A stretch of 64,000 bases of DNA from Rhodanobacter sp. MP7CTX1 (GTDB taxonomy: Bacteria; Pseudomonadota; Gammaproteobacteria; Xanthomonadales; Rhodanobacteraceae): positions 1 to 64,000 of the forward strand of contig NZ_JACHCN010000001.1 of assembly GCF_014205795.1 (NCBI RefSeq). The letters are read 5' to 3'. Made by a program: the position numbers and the translations under genes. Below the pieces are notes generated by a model. It was not told the DNA's origin. It ran no database searches and saw nothing but the letters and a program-made list of their open reading frames with translations. This document shows positions 8,678 to 17,614 of the stretch, piece by piece. Each line of letters starts with the position of its first letter. Within the stretch, counting starts at the first letter, position 1.

Positions 8678-9415
8678 ATGACCAGCACAAACCAACATGT
8701 CGGACGGCGCGTTCGATGGGCCATCCTGGCTGCCGCACTGTCAGTCACGGCGTGCACCGGCACCCACGTTAGAAACGTCGTCAGTGTAGCGCGGGAAGTC
8801 AGCCCGCAACCGCCAAGAACGATTGCCATCGTGGTGGAGAATGACAGCCCCGCGCCGAAACATGCCCGCCACGACGATGCCCATCAGGTCGACGTGAACA
8901 CCACGCAAGCCGCTCTGCTGGCGCAATTGTCCGCCGTGCTCAAATCACGAGGACTGGTGGTGGTTCGGCCAGGCCAGGACGCGGACATCGTCTTGCGGTG
9001 CCAGATCACACAAGTTCACAGCGGCAACGAAGCCCTGCGTTTGATCGTCGGCTATGGCGCGGGCAAAGCAGACTTGAGGGTCACTGTGGCGTTGGCTGAT
9101 CAGCGCAGCGAGGGCCGGCCTACTTTGTTGAGTTTCGAAGCCCGCAGTACGACCGGCGTGGGCGGCGGGGCAGCCATGGGGGTCGCTTCCGGCGGCACGC
9201 TTAGTGACGTCAAGGCGGCCCTGAGTGTGCCCGGCACGATGAAACACAATCTGCCGTCGGAAACAGAGCAAACGACCGCGCATATCGACGGCCAAATCGC
9301 GACGTACTTCACGACAAGGTCGTGGCCGCTCGCGACGGGCGTCGCCGTTGCTGACGAGAGTACGGCGCGCTCGACCGCGAACGATCTGGCTCAAAGCGGT
9401 ACACCACAAAAGTAA
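8678..9415 (+). CDS. DUF4410-domain lipoprotein
   Basis: About 245 residues from the ATG at 8678; an in-frame ATG at 8657 is possible. The signal segment WAILAAALSVTAC ends in a lipobox-like VTAC, so it is probably lipidated. The middle carries the DUF4410 signature: a segment about limiting dose (DADIVLRCQITQVHSGNEALRL) followed by IVGYGAGKADLRVTVAL. DUF4410 proteins are envelope lipoproteins of unknown function. The C-terminal 40 residues are low in hydrophobicity and poorly conserved in appearance. Divergent from an AraC regulator. Confidence 0.75.
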   Translation: MTSTNQHVGRRVRWAILAAALSVTACTGTHVRNVVSVAREVSPQPPRTIAIVVENDSPAPKHARHDDAHQVDVNTTQAALLAQLSAVLKSRGLVVVRPGQDADIVLRCQITQVHSGNEALRLIVGYGAGKADLRVTVALADQRSEGRPTLLSFEARSTTGVGGGAAMGVASGGTLSDVKAALSVPGTMKHNLPSETEQTTAHIDGQIATYFTTRSWPLATGVAVADESTARSTANDLAQSGTPQK

Positions 9416-9733
9416 ATGGCTGAGCGCCGCCGCGCAAAGTACGGCGGTTTCGCCGATGACGTAACGCAATTTTGCGTCAGCGATCCATTGATCCACACAG
9501 AAACGAGAGCGGCAGGACGGGCAAAGCACGCCACGTCCTCGTCAGAGCATTTTATCGATCGCGGCCTGGCCCAAGTCTGGGTGAGCCCTCCACGACGGTA
9601 TCGCTCATCACGTCGATAGACCGGTACTCCACGCCAATACGACAAGGCGTGGGTATTTCCCTGAAGCCCTGAAAGTGGTTTAGCCCACGATCGTTCACAG
9701 AACGGCGATCGCGACGGTTGACCTGCGGATTGA
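9416..9733. other. Intergenic stretch without a supportable gene
   Basis: 318 bases between the DUF4410 lipoprotein and the MipA/OmpV gene. An imperfect hairpin (TGACG...CGTCA around CGCAATTTTGCG) lies at 9457-9479, 42 bases after the stop, and could act as a 3' structure. Short open frames here have no Shine-Dalgarno or recognisable product. The promoter of the OmpV gene must lie near its 3' end but no clear -35/-10 pair was seen. Confidence 0.4.
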
Positions 9734-10507
9734 ATGCAGATGATGAAGAAAAATTTCCTGACGATATGCCTCGGCGTAGCTGCACTCGTCGGTGCACTGC
9801 CTGTTTATTCACAAGACGTCGTTCAATCGTCGAACTGGGCTGTCGGTCTTGCTGCCGTTTCCAGTGCCAGCCCCTATCGCGGCTACGATCAGAAAGTCTG
9901 GCCTTTCCCCGCGGTCAACTACGAGGGTCCGCACTATTACCTGCAGGGACTCGATGGAGGCTTCTATCTGGCCAAGGGCGAAAGCTACGATTTGTCCATC
10001 GACGCCTCGATTGCAACGAACTACTTCCGCGGGTCAGACACGACCAACGTCCAGCTGAAAACGTTGAAAACACGGGATCCCTCATTCATGACCGGCCTGC
10101 GATACCGGTACCGCGCCGACTGGGGAGTCCTTCAGGTAAAAGTCGCACAAGACGTTTCAGGAAATAGCCAGGGTCAGACGGCACAGGCCGAATACGGATA
10201 TCCCTTTACCGTCGGCGCGCTGACGTTTATTCCAAGCATTGGACGCGTCTGGAACAGCAACAAGTTCAACAACTACTACTACGGTGTCTCCTCCGCTGAA
10301 GCCGCGCGCAGCTCTCTGGCAAATTACAGTCCAGGCGCCAGCGTGTCTCCATTCGCAAAAGTGGCGGCGTCGTACCGGTTTACCCGGAGTTGGAGCGCTT
10401 TCGCGCAAGTCAGCTATACCCAATTTCCGAATGAGATAAGCCGTAGCCCGATGGTTGGCACGAAAGGGTTGACCAGCTATCTGGTCGGTGTTTCGTACCA
10501 CTTTTAA
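9734..10507 (+). CDS. MipA/OmpV-family outer membrane protein
   Basis: A 257-residue predicted beta-barrel. The signal peptide covers about residues 1-26 (ending LPVYSQD). The mature part shows the MipA/OmpV opening (SASPYRGYDQKVWPFPAVNYEG) and alternating hydrophobic strands, ending in the outer-membrane signature Tyr-His-Phe at the C-terminus. ATG codons at 9734, 9740 and 9743 are all possible; the last two give a typical MMKK/MKK signal peptide. MipA scaffolds murein enzymes in E. coli, while many homologues are of unknown function. No operon partner is obvious. Confidence 0.85.
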   Translation: MQMMKKNFLTICLGVAALVGALPVYSQDVVQSSNWAVGLAAVSSASPYRGYDQKVWPFPAVNYEGPHYYLQGLDGGFYLAKGESYDLSIDASIATNYFRGSDTTNVQLKTLKTRDPSFMTGLRYRYRADWGVLQVKVAQDVSGNSQGQTAQAEYGYPFTVGALTFIPSIGRVWNSNKFNNYYYGVSSAEAARSSLANYSPGASVSPFAKVAASYRFTRSWSAFAQVSYTQFPNEISRSPMVGTKGLTSYLVGVSYHF

Positions 10508-10625
10508 ATGGTGTGTTGGCTGGATTGTCCATGCCTGGTTGGCTTGGTTCGCTGGCGCGGAAACGAACAGGATCGATGGGCACGTGATTTTGACTCTGTT
10601 TCCTCAACCGACGATATTGTTTGAG

Positions 10626-10808
10626 ATGCGTATTTTGGAGATGGCCAGGGGAATCGAGCCTGATTACGGAAAGCTCGTGAGGTGGTTCTGCGAAGATCCC
10701 ATCGCCGACCTTGGCCACCGAACGGCATGTGAGCTTGTCGCTGAGGGACAGGAAGCCCTGCTGGAAATTTACTTGCTGGCTATCATGGAAAAGGAGCGGA
10801 GGTCCTAG
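10626..10808 (+). CDS. Short protein resembling an Xre/MbcA/ParS toxin-binding domain
   Basis: About 60 residues from the ATG at 10626. The same frame is open back to 10488, overlapping the OmpV gene, with a GTG at 10584 as another start. The segment WFCEDPIADLGHRTACELV followed by AEGQEALLEIYLLAI resembles the C-terminal toxin-binding domain (DUF2384) of Xre/MbcA/ParS antitoxins: a Trp, then an L-G-x-x-T-A-x-x-L-V core and a helix. No N-terminal helix-turn-helix and no RES-domain toxin are next to it. It is either a solo domain or a relic. No convincing Shine-Dalgarno. Confidence 0.4.
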   Translation: MRILEMARGIEPDYGKLVRWFCEDPIADLGHRTACELVAEGQEALLEIYLLAIMEKERRS

Positions 10809-10922
10809 CTTCCGCTCGACGGGATTCAGGGTAGGAGTGGCCATTCCCGAGAAGGCAGTAATTGGATCAATGTGGCCGACGAATGCCGTTGGTATTCACT
10901 GCATCGCACCGAGAGAGTCCCA

Positions 10923-11768
10923 ATGAGTCGAACCTTCCAGCGCATCCTGTCTACGGTTGCCATGCTCACCATGGCCTGCGCAGCGCATGCGGACCCCCAT
11001 CGCAATGAATTGCCGGGTAGCTCGCCTCCGACCGACACCCAGGATGTGGTTCCCGGGGAGCGCGTGTTCGATCTTTCGTTACTCAACGGTGAGCACCAAC
11101 GTGTTTTGTACGCGGCTCCGTCAAGCCCAACGGCGACCATCGTGATGTTGCCCGGAGGTGCCGGCGATATCGGTATCGAGCGGACCGGCGATCTTCGCCA
11201 CGACGATAACTTTGTCGTCCGTACCCGTAGTCTGTGGGTTGCCCGTGGCTATGCCGTACTGATTCCCGATACCGTAGATGGCGATAACTTGCGCGGCTTG
11301 CGGAGTTCGCCAGCGTACGCCGCCCTGGTGGGTGAGTTGGTCCGTTTTGCACATACGAAGTCTTCAGCGCCCGTCTTCCTGCTTGGGACGAGTCAGGGCT
11401 CGATAGCGGCGATGAACGGCGCAGCGCATCTTCCCGCAGCTCAGCTGGCGGGTGTCGTCTTGACGGAGTCGGTATCCCGTCAAGGCGGTAGTCACGAAAC
11501 CGTATTTCAGGCGAGTCCTCAGGACGTGCGCGTGCCCGCACTTGACGTCGCGAACCATGATGATCGCTGTGACGTAGCACCGCCAGAAGATGCCCCGCGC
11601 ATCGCGGCGGCGATGGCGCACTCCCCGCAGGCGCGCGTACTTTACGTCAGTGGAGGCACGAGCCGGTCAAGCAAGGCGTGCGGGTCGATGACTCCGCACG
11701 GCTACTACGGCATCGAACCCATGGTGGTGGGCAGGATTGCCGACTGGATGGATACCGTTGTGCATTGA
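10923..11768 (+). CDS. Secreted alpha/beta-hydrolase
   Basis: 281 residues from the ATG at 10923, preceded by GAGAG; the frame is open further upstream but the signal peptide begins here (ending CAAHADPH). The nucleophile elbow GTSQGS, an acid in NHDDRCDV and a His in MTPHGYYGIE form a plausible Ser-Asp-His triad. Family: alpha/beta hydrolase, dienelactone-hydrolase-like in layout, with a Cys pair (RCDV and KACGS) that could form a disulfide in the periplasm. The substrate is unknown. It converges on the methyltransferase at 11850. Confidence 0.75.
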   Translation: MSRTFQRILSTVAMLTMACAAHADPHRNELPGSSPPTDTQDVVPGERVFDLSLLNGEHQRVLYAAPSSPTATIVMLPGGAGDIGIERTGDLRHDDNFVVRTRSLWVARGYAVLIPDTVDGDNLRGLRSSPAYAALVGELVRFAHTKSSAPVFLLGTSQGSIAAMNGAAHLPAAQLAGVVLTESVSRQGGSHETVFQASPQDVRVPALDVANHDDRCDVAPPEDAPRIAAAMAHSPQARVLYVSGGTSRSSKACGSMTPHGYYGIEPMVVGRIADWMDTVVH

Positions 11769-11849
11769 GCATCAGCAGCACCGAAGCCGGTGCCATACAT
11801 GTAAGGTCGGCGGAGCCAGCGAGGGCGCGTCCTGGTAAGGAGCTTCGAC

Positions 11850-12719
11850 TCACACACGAGCGCACATGATTCGGCCGCCGGAGCGCAACCCATCCTTGCG
11901 GCGATGCAGGTAGCGACGATTCAATTCGTCGGGTTCGCAGGTCTCGGCCTCACTGAAACCGATCTGGAGAAGTTGCTGGCGCAACAAGACCGGATCAAAC
12001 GCGGAAATCCAAGGTTCACCCACGGCAGCAGCGCGCTGCGCCATCAACTTACCGATGGCCTGCTGGATTGGGTCGAGCATTGATGCGGGCACGCGATAGT
12101 CGAAACTGATCGAGCTGAGTTTTGGCAGCGAAGCGACAAAACGGAGCGATTCCAGGATCGCCGCCTCGGTGAGGTACATCGTTACGCCCAACCACGAGAA
12201 GCAGGCCGGAAAGTCAGTCCGAAATCCGGCTTCTGCCAGACCCTGCGCCAGCGTTCCGTGTTCGAAATCCACGGGAGCAAAGATCAGGTCTTCAGGTATT
12301 GGGATGCCTGCGTCCTTCAGGCATTCCCGCTTCCATTGTTGCGTTGAAAGGTGGTCGACCTCGAACATACGAAGGCCAGCAGCCTTGTGCGGATTGCGAT
12401 AGGCGAAGGTGTCCAGGCCAGCACCGAGCACAATATATTGCCGTACCCCGGCTGCCACCGCACGGGCTAACTCGTCTTCGGCAAATCGACTGCGAACGAC
12501 CACAGCCGCGCGCAAGCCACGCGACGCGGGATCGTTGTAGACGAATGGGTCCTCGCGCAATTCCGCCGCGGCGTTTGGCCCGAGGATCGGCAACGCGATC
12601 GGATCGTCCAGGACGATCGGCTCGTCAAGCAACTGATGGGCGGCTCGAAGCGTGGCGACCCGCCAGGCTGTGCGACTGGGCTTGCCAGTCCGGACGATGT
12701 TTTCCTGCAGGATCGCCAT
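11850..12719 (-). CDS. TIGR00027-family SAM-dependent methyltransferase
   Basis: About 289 residues from the ATG at 12719 (MAILQENIVRTG). The glycine-rich SAM motif is VLGAGLDTFAYR, followed by the acidic FEVDHLSTQ, both hallmarks of the LCMT-like TIGR00027 group. A later segment, CFSWLGVTMYL, is also typical. The reaction is probably carboxyl or O-methylation of a small molecule; the substrate is unknown. The frame extends to 12851 but would overlap the upstream gene. It is co-directional with the 125-residue secreted protein (55 bases apart), possibly in one transcript. Confidence 0.83.
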   Translation of the reverse strand: MAILQENIVRTGKPSRTAWRVATLRAAHQLLDEPIVLDDPIALPILGPNAAAELREDPFVYNDPASRGLRAAVVVRSRFAEDELARAVAAGVRQYIVLGAGLDTFAYRNPHKAAGLRMFEVDHLSTQQWKRECLKDAGIPIPEDLIFAPVDFEHGTLAQGLAEAGFRTDFPACFSWLGVTMYLTEAAILESLRFVASLPKLSSISFDYRVPASMLDPIQQAIGKLMAQRAAAVGEPWISAFDPVLLRQQLLQIGFSEAETCEPDELNRRYLHRRKDGLRSGGRIMCARV

Positions 12720-12774
12720 CGGGTTTCTCAGCAGTGGGAGCCAAAGTCGGAAGCGGTCTTTGTCGTCGAATTTC

Positions 12775-13152
12775 TTAGCGCGGATCGACGCGGCCGGACG
12801 CACACACGCTACCAATGAAACGCTTGAAAAGCCCCGTCTTCTCAAACGCATTCAGGTAGGCGAGCGTGTCGCAGGTAGCCCCCGCCACGGCTTGACTACA
12901 AGCTGGGAGGGAACCATCAGCATTACGATGAAGAGAGCGATCGAGGCGGCCCCTGTCGGCGCTACTGAGGTCCTCACGAAACGCGTCCTGAAGATCCAGC
13001 AGTTCGGCCGGTGCGCGCGTTTCCATATGCAGGGCGGGGCAGTGGGCGTTAAGTTCATAAAGATAGTTCTGCTGGACAGGGGGCAAAGCTGACGCAGCAG
13101 TGGAAAACGCGAGGGCCGAGCAAAGCCCGACAGCAGAGACTATCGTGTGCAT
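12775..13152 (-). CDS. Small secreted protein with four cysteines, unknown function
   Basis: 125 residues from the ATG at 13152, preceded by GAAAGGAAATCAA, which contains a good AAGGA. The signal peptide ends at about TAASA (residue 22). The mature protein has Cys38, Cys85, Cys94 and Cys117, suggesting two disulfides. I do not recognise the family. The reading frame stays open to 14196 on this strand, but that part lies opposite the peroxidase gene and is not coding. Confidence 0.6.
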   Translation of the reverse strand: MHTIVSAVGLCSALAFSTAASALPPVQQNYLYELNAHCPALHMETRAPAELLDLQDAFREDLSSADRGRLDRSLHRNADGSLPACSQAVAGATCDTLAYLNAFEKTGLFKRFIGSVCASGRVDPR

Positions 13153-13338
13153 TTGATTTCCTTTCGTCGATGCATTCCGATTCTGGTCGAAGCATATGAC
13201 AAGCGCGCGGATCCTGTGGGCGCTGCGATGTCCGCGACCTGAAGCCGGGATGCGCACAAAGGGGCAGATGTAGTAATACTCTCTGCCCGAAGGCCTGATC
13301 GTAACTAAACTACTGAAGACAATCATGGGAGGTGGGAC

Positions 13339-14265
13339 GTGTCCGCTATTCCGCAGCCGGTTGTAGTGAAGCTTACGCGCGCCGCCATTTTTCTTGTCCT
13401 GACGCTGAAGCCAGAGCCTCAGCACCGCGACACGGTGCGTGCGCTTTGTGGGGACTTGGCCGGCATCCTGCGCGCTGTGGGCTTCCGCGATGCCGAGGGG
13501 CGTCTGTCGTGTGTCATGGGCTTCGGCTCGGATGCCTGGGAACGACTCTTCGGGCAGCCACGGCCCAGGGATTTGCATCCGTTCCGCGAGATTCAGGGCC
13601 AGCACCATGCCGTCTCCACGCCGGGAGATATTCTTTTCCACATACGTGCTGCGCGTATGGATTTGTGCTTTGAACTCGCGACTCAGATCATGTCCAGGCT
13701 CGGCGATGCCGTCGCTACCGCGGACGAAGTACATGGCTTCAATTACTTTGATGACCGCGACTTGATCGGGTTTGTCGATGGTACGGAGAATCCGGTCGAT
13801 CAGGCCGCACTCGATGCCGCGATCATCGGCGATGAAGACGCGACCTTTACTGGTGGAAGTTACGTGATCGTGCAGAAGTATCTGCATGATCTGCCGAGCT
13901 GGAATGCACTTCCCGTGGAGCAGCAGGAGAAGATCATTGGCAGGACGAAGCTGGCGGACATCGAACTGGACGACGCGACAAAGCCGACTTACGCACACAA
14001 TGCCCTGACGACGATTGAAGAAAATGGCGAGCAACTGGATATCGTGCGCGACAACATGCCGTTCGGCAACGTCGGCAAAGGCGAGTTCGGTACCTATTTC
14101 ATCGGCTATGCGCGATCCCCGAGCCGAATCGAACAGATGCTCATCAACATGTTTGTCGGACGACCGCCAGGCAACTACGACCGCTTGCTTGACCACAGCA
14201 AAGCTGTCACCGGCACGCTGTTTTTCGTGCCATCCGCTACATTTCTGGAAGATCTAGCCAGTTGA
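13339..14265 (+). CDS. Dyp-type peroxidase (YfeX-like)
   Basis: 308 residues with GTG start at 13339, preceded by a strong GGAGGTGG (13328-13335). Family signatures: GFVDGTENP with the distal Asp147, His220 in PTYAHNAL as likely haem ligand, and Arg237 in IVRDNMPFG. It should be a cytoplasmic haem peroxidase of the YfeX/EfeB superfamily using hydrogen peroxide; no Tat signal is present. It lies alone between the small secreted protein (divergent) and the DUF3800 gene. Confidence 0.9.
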   Translation: MSAIPQPVVVKLTRAAIFLVLTLKPEPQHRDTVRALCGDLAGILRAVGFRDAEGRLSCVMGFGSDAWERLFGQPRPRDLHPFREIQGQHHAVSTPGDILFHIRAARMDLCFELATQIMSRLGDAVATADEVHGFNYFDDRDLIGFVDGTENPVDQAALDAAIIGDEDATFTGGSYVIVQKYLHDLPSWNALPVEQQEKIIGRTKLADIELDDATKPTYAHNALTTIEENGEQLDIVRDNMPFGNVGKGEFGTYFIGYARSPSRIEQMLINMFVGRPPGNYDRLLDHSKAVTGTLFFVPSATFLEDLAS

Positions 14266-14427
14266 GTTCATCCCGGGACGGCATGCGGCAGGGCGGCCGA
14301 GGAACGATGGGACAAGACTTTCGCTAGTTGAAACGTTCGAGAATTCGGGTTGCGAATTCAGTCGCCTGGTGTGGAGATATAGTCCAGCCTATAAAGCCCC
14401 TTGCCGACGGTAAGCGAGTCAAGGTCC

Positions 14428-15441
14428 GTGCATATCTTTATCGATGAGTCCGGGACGTTTGCGCCGGCAAGTCAGCCCGGGGCATGGTGCGTTGTCGCCG
14501 CTTATGTCGTTGGCTCCCGGGATCGCGTTGAAGCCGAGGAGGTGCTGAATGCTCTGAAGGCAAAGGTGGGCCGTACTGCGACGGAGGAAATCAAGCGTCG
14601 CGATGTGAGCGAGGAGCAATATTTCCAGTTCCTGGAGGATCTCGAAACCCGAGGTGGCTTTCTAGTTTCCGTTGCAACGGATGCGGGGAGGAATGAGCGA
14701 GCGGTGGAAAATCAGATGGGGCAAGTACGCATCATCCGGGAGTCGATTGATCGTCGGAAGGCGCTGAAAGACACATTGGAAACTGAAGCACTCGCCGCAG
14801 CGATGAAAGCCCTTTCGCCGCAGCTATACGTGGAAATAGTCTGCCGGATGTATCTGGCCTGGCTTGCCGTGAGTGTTGGTGTCGCGCATTACGTGCAAAC
14901 CGAGCCTCAAACGTTGTGCAGCATGGACTGGTGCTTCGATGCGAAGGGTGGTTCCGGTGCCGCGTTTGAGAAAGCGCATGGACCATTGATGGCTGGGCTG
15001 GCCAGCGACATGTCCAAAGCCCATCCGATGCCTTACGTCGCTGGGGCCGACTATTCGAATTTCGGGCGATTCATCCGAGGAGGCGCGGCGGCGCTTCGGC
15101 CGACGAGTCCGGGGCAAACCCGCGCGGAGGTCATGGTCGTCACACGGCGTCTTTATCGTGAGCGACAGGCTTTTGTCGATTCCGCGCGAAGCCGTGGTGT
15201 GCAGATTGCCGATCTGCTTGTATCAGGCATCGCCGCGCTTCTCCGCGGAAAGTTTTCCGACCAGGAAAGGGCAGCGCGGTGCCTCGGCCGCCTCACGGCG
15301 AGGATGTATGCCACGGGTGACGCCACGTACCTGATCAGCTTCGGCGACCCCGCAACTCCGTTGATCACGGATGTAGCAAGGAAGGCCGTCAAGGACATGA
15401 ACGCAGTGGCGAGGGCAGTATTCAAGAAACGGCCGGGATAA
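14428..15441 (+). CDS. DUF3800-domain protein
   Basis: 337 residues from GTG 14428, which gives the canonical start MHIFIDESGTF; AAGG lies just upstream. A TTG at 14401 would add nine residues. N-terminal IDESG and a C-terminal conserved Asp in RGVQIADLLVSGI are the DUF3800 marks; the family has an RNase H-like fold and is often found beside mobile or defence genes, but has no settled activity. Its neighbours here are a peroxidase and an oxidoreductase operon, so it looks like a singleton. Confidence 0.78.
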   Translation: MHIFIDESGTFAPASQPGAWCVVAAYVVGSRDRVEAEEVLNALKAKVGRTATEEIKRRDVSEEQYFQFLEDLETRGGFLVSVATDAGRNERAVENQMGQVRIIRESIDRRKALKDTLETEALAAAMKALSPQLYVEIVCRMYLAWLAVSVGVAHYVQTEPQTLCSMDWCFDAKGGSGAAFEKAHGPLMAGLASDMSKAHPMPYVAGADYSNFGRFIRGGAAALRPTSPGQTRAEVMVVTRRLYRERQAFVDSARSRGVQIADLLVSGIAALLRGKFSDQERAARCLGRLTARMYATGDATYLISFGDPATPLITDVARKAVKDMNAVARAVFKKRPG

Positions 15442-15725
15442 CGGACTTGTCGCGTGAAGCCGTTCGACGCTCATCCTGCACCGACGAACGCTGCCATTGA
15501 CAGCGTATCCGTTCAGGATAAGTGGAGAAACGAGTAACTGTGTCAGGTTCACCCCATCGACCGATCAAACTGAATGTCCGCCTTCGACAGGAAATTCGGC
15601 CGGTCGTGACAACACGCCTCCTGCTGAACCCGTCAATGGGTGTCGCATCTACCGGCTCGAAATGCCATCGGAAACCACATGAAGCGCGTTGGCTTTGTGC
15701 CGGACGAGCCGCTGATTTGCCCCAA

Positions 15726-16742
15726 TCACACCTCGTCGGAAACCCGTAGCAGCAGCTTGCCGCGGTTGCTGCCTTCGAAGAGCTGATTGAGCACGAGCGG
15801 TGCGTTTTCCAGGCCGTCTTCGATGGTTTCTTCGGCCTTGATGCGGCCTTTGAGTACCCATCCGATCAACTCCTGCACCGCTTTCTGCGTGTCTCGATAA
15901 TCGAACGCGAGAAAGCCACGCACGGTCAGGCGTTTGACGATGATGACGCTGTAGTCGTCGCTTGGGCGCGCGCCGCTGGTGTAGTTCGCGATGAGTCCGC
16001 ACAGTGCGACGCGGCCTCCGTTGACCATGCGTGAAAGCACGGCACGCATGACCGGTCCGCCGACGTTCTCGAAATTCACATGTACGCCGTCGGGTGTGGC
16101 ATCTGCCAGGGCCTTCTTCCAGTCTTCCGCCTTGTAATCCACGGCGGCGTCAAAGCCGAGTTCGTCGATGAGGTAACGACACTTTTCGGGGCCACCGGCG
16201 ATGCCCACTACACGTGCGCCGCGAAGCTTGCCGATCTGGCCGACGATGGAACCGACCGAGCCTGCGGCCGCGGAGACCACGAGGGTTTCGCCGGGCTGCA
16301 CGGGCGCGATTTCGGTCAAGCCGTAGTACGCCGTGATGCCGCTGAACCCGCAGGCGCCAAGCAGGGTCGGCAGCGGTACCGGCGGGCGGGGCGGCAGCTT
16401 CACGTAGTCCTTCAAGTGGCTGTCGTCGATCACGGCATAGTCCTGCCAACCGAGCAGGCCCTGCACCAGATCGCCCTCGGCGTAGTTCGCCGACTTCGAC
16501 ATCACCACGCGACCGAGCCCGAGTCCGCGCATCACCTCGCCGATCGCCACCGGCGGCATGTATTGGGGAATGTCGCTCATCCACACGCGGTTGGTGGGAT
16601 CCATCGAGAGGTAAAGCACGCGGACCAGCACCTCGCCGTCTTTCAGCTCGGCGACGGGATACTCTTGCAGGTCGAAGTCTTCGCGCTTGACCAGGCCCTC
16701 GGGCCGGCTTTTCAGGCGCAACTGGCGGTTGATGCGTGACAT
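15726..16742 (-). CDS. NADP-dependent MDR oxidoreductase (CurA-like)
   Basis: 338 residues of the zinc-free medium-chain dehydrogenase/reductase family (leukotriene B4 dehydrogenase/CurA/YncB type). Start ISRINRQ-like, with MSMDPTNRVWMSD, and the NADP-binding segment VSAAAGSVGSIVGQIGKLRG. It reduces conjugated C=C bonds of enones or aldehydes using NADPH. It is the last gene of a minus-strand run tetR-SDR-SDR-this gene with gaps of 110, 32 and 51 bases. The 284 bases downstream (15442-15725) hold no supportable gene. Confidence 0.9.
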   Translation of the reverse strand: MSRINRQLRLKSRPEGLVKREDFDLQEYPVAELKDGEVLVRVLYLSMDPTNRVWMSDIPQYMPPVAIGEVMRGLGLGRVVMSKSANYAEGDLVQGLLGWQDYAVIDDSHLKDYVKLPPRPPVPLPTLLGACGFSGITAYYGLTEIAPVQPGETLVVSAAAGSVGSIVGQIGKLRGARVVGIAGGPEKCRYLIDELGFDAAVDYKAEDWKKALADATPDGVHVNFENVGGPVMRAVLSRMVNGGRVALCGLIANYTSGARPSDDYSVIIVKRLTVRGFLAFDYRDTQKAVQELIGWVLKGRIKAEETIEDGLENAPLVLNQLFEGSNRGKLLLRVSDEV

Positions 16743-16793
16743 GTGCTCACCATGGGGTCGGGCGGAGGGAGGATCAGTGAAGTATGCGCGCGA

Positions 16794-17582
16794 CTAGACC
16801 GCGCAGGCTCCACCATCGACGAGCATTTCGGCGGCGGTGACGTAGCGGCTCTCGTCCGAAGCGAGGTACAGCACTGCATAGGCAACGTCATCTGGCTCGC
16901 CCAGTCGGCGCAATGGAATGCCGCGCACCAGTTTTCGTGTCGCTTCTTCCTCGCCGAGCGCGGCGAAGAACGGCGCGACGATGCCGGTGCGGATAAAGGC
17001 TGGATGGACGGAATTGCAACGCACATCGATCTTCTGCCGCGCGCAGTCGATGGCCACCGACTTGCTGAGCATGGCAACGGCGGCCTTGGACGTGTTGTAC
17101 GCGGTGTAGTCCGGGTCGACCTTGAACGCGGCGAGCGACGAAATGTTGATGATCGATGCGGGTTGATTCGCACGCAGGTACGGCAATGCGTATTTGCAGC
17201 CGAGAAGGATGCTCTCGACGTTGACGGCCATGACCCGTCGCCACTCCGTCAATTCGATCTGTTCGGTAGTGCCGAGCGATCCAACGCCGGCGTTGTTGAC
17301 CAGCACGGACAATCCACCCATCGCGGAGGCGGCTTCGGCGAGCAGCGTTTTCCAGCGTTCCTCGTCACGCACGTCCTGCGCGACTGACCAGGCGACCTGA
17401 CGGCCGTGTTCGTGATTGATGTCATCGGCGACGACGCGAACGGCGGTCTCATCGACATCGGTGAGAAAGACGCTCGCGCCATGTCGCGCGAGCATGCGCC
17501 CGGTCGCAGCACCGAGCCCGCCTGCGGCTCCCGTGACGAAGGCGCGTTTTCCGGCGACGCGTAGGGCAGTGGGTGCGGTCAT
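16794..17582 (-). CDS. SDR-family oxidoreductase
   Basis: 262-residue classical short-chain dehydrogenase. Cofactor motif TGAAGGLGAATG, NNAGVGSLG, catalytic Ser in INISSLAAF, and YxxxK in YTAYNTSKAAV. Expected to oxidise or reduce a hydroxyl or carbonyl with NAD(P). Middle of the tetR-led operon; a second SDR lies immediately upstream and an enone reductase downstream, so the set may process one substrate in sequence. Substrate unknown. Confidence 0.9.
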   Translation of the reverse strand: MTAPTALRVAGKRAFVTGAAGGLGAATGRMLARHGASVFLTDVDETAVRVVADDINHEHGRQVAWSVAQDVRDEERWKTLLAEAASAMGGLSVLVNNAGVGSLGTTEQIELTEWRRVMAVNVESILLGCKYALPYLRANQPASIINISSLAAFKVDPDYTAYNTSKAAVAMLSKSVAIDCARQKIDVRCNSVHPAFIRTGIVAPFFAALGEEEATRKLVRGIPLRRLGEPDDVAYAVLYLASDESRYVTAAEMLVDGGACAV

Positions 17583-17614
17583 CTTCGTATCCTGTGGTCA
17601 GGGGCAGCCGGGGG

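Noticed and set aside
9416..9619. 67-codon frame beginning right after the DUF4410 stop
   Set aside because: No start signal and atypical composition for this genome.
12775..14196. 473-codon minus-strand frame
   Set aside because: Only its last 125 codons have a signal peptide and Shine-Dalgarno; the rest runs opposite the Dyp peroxidase.
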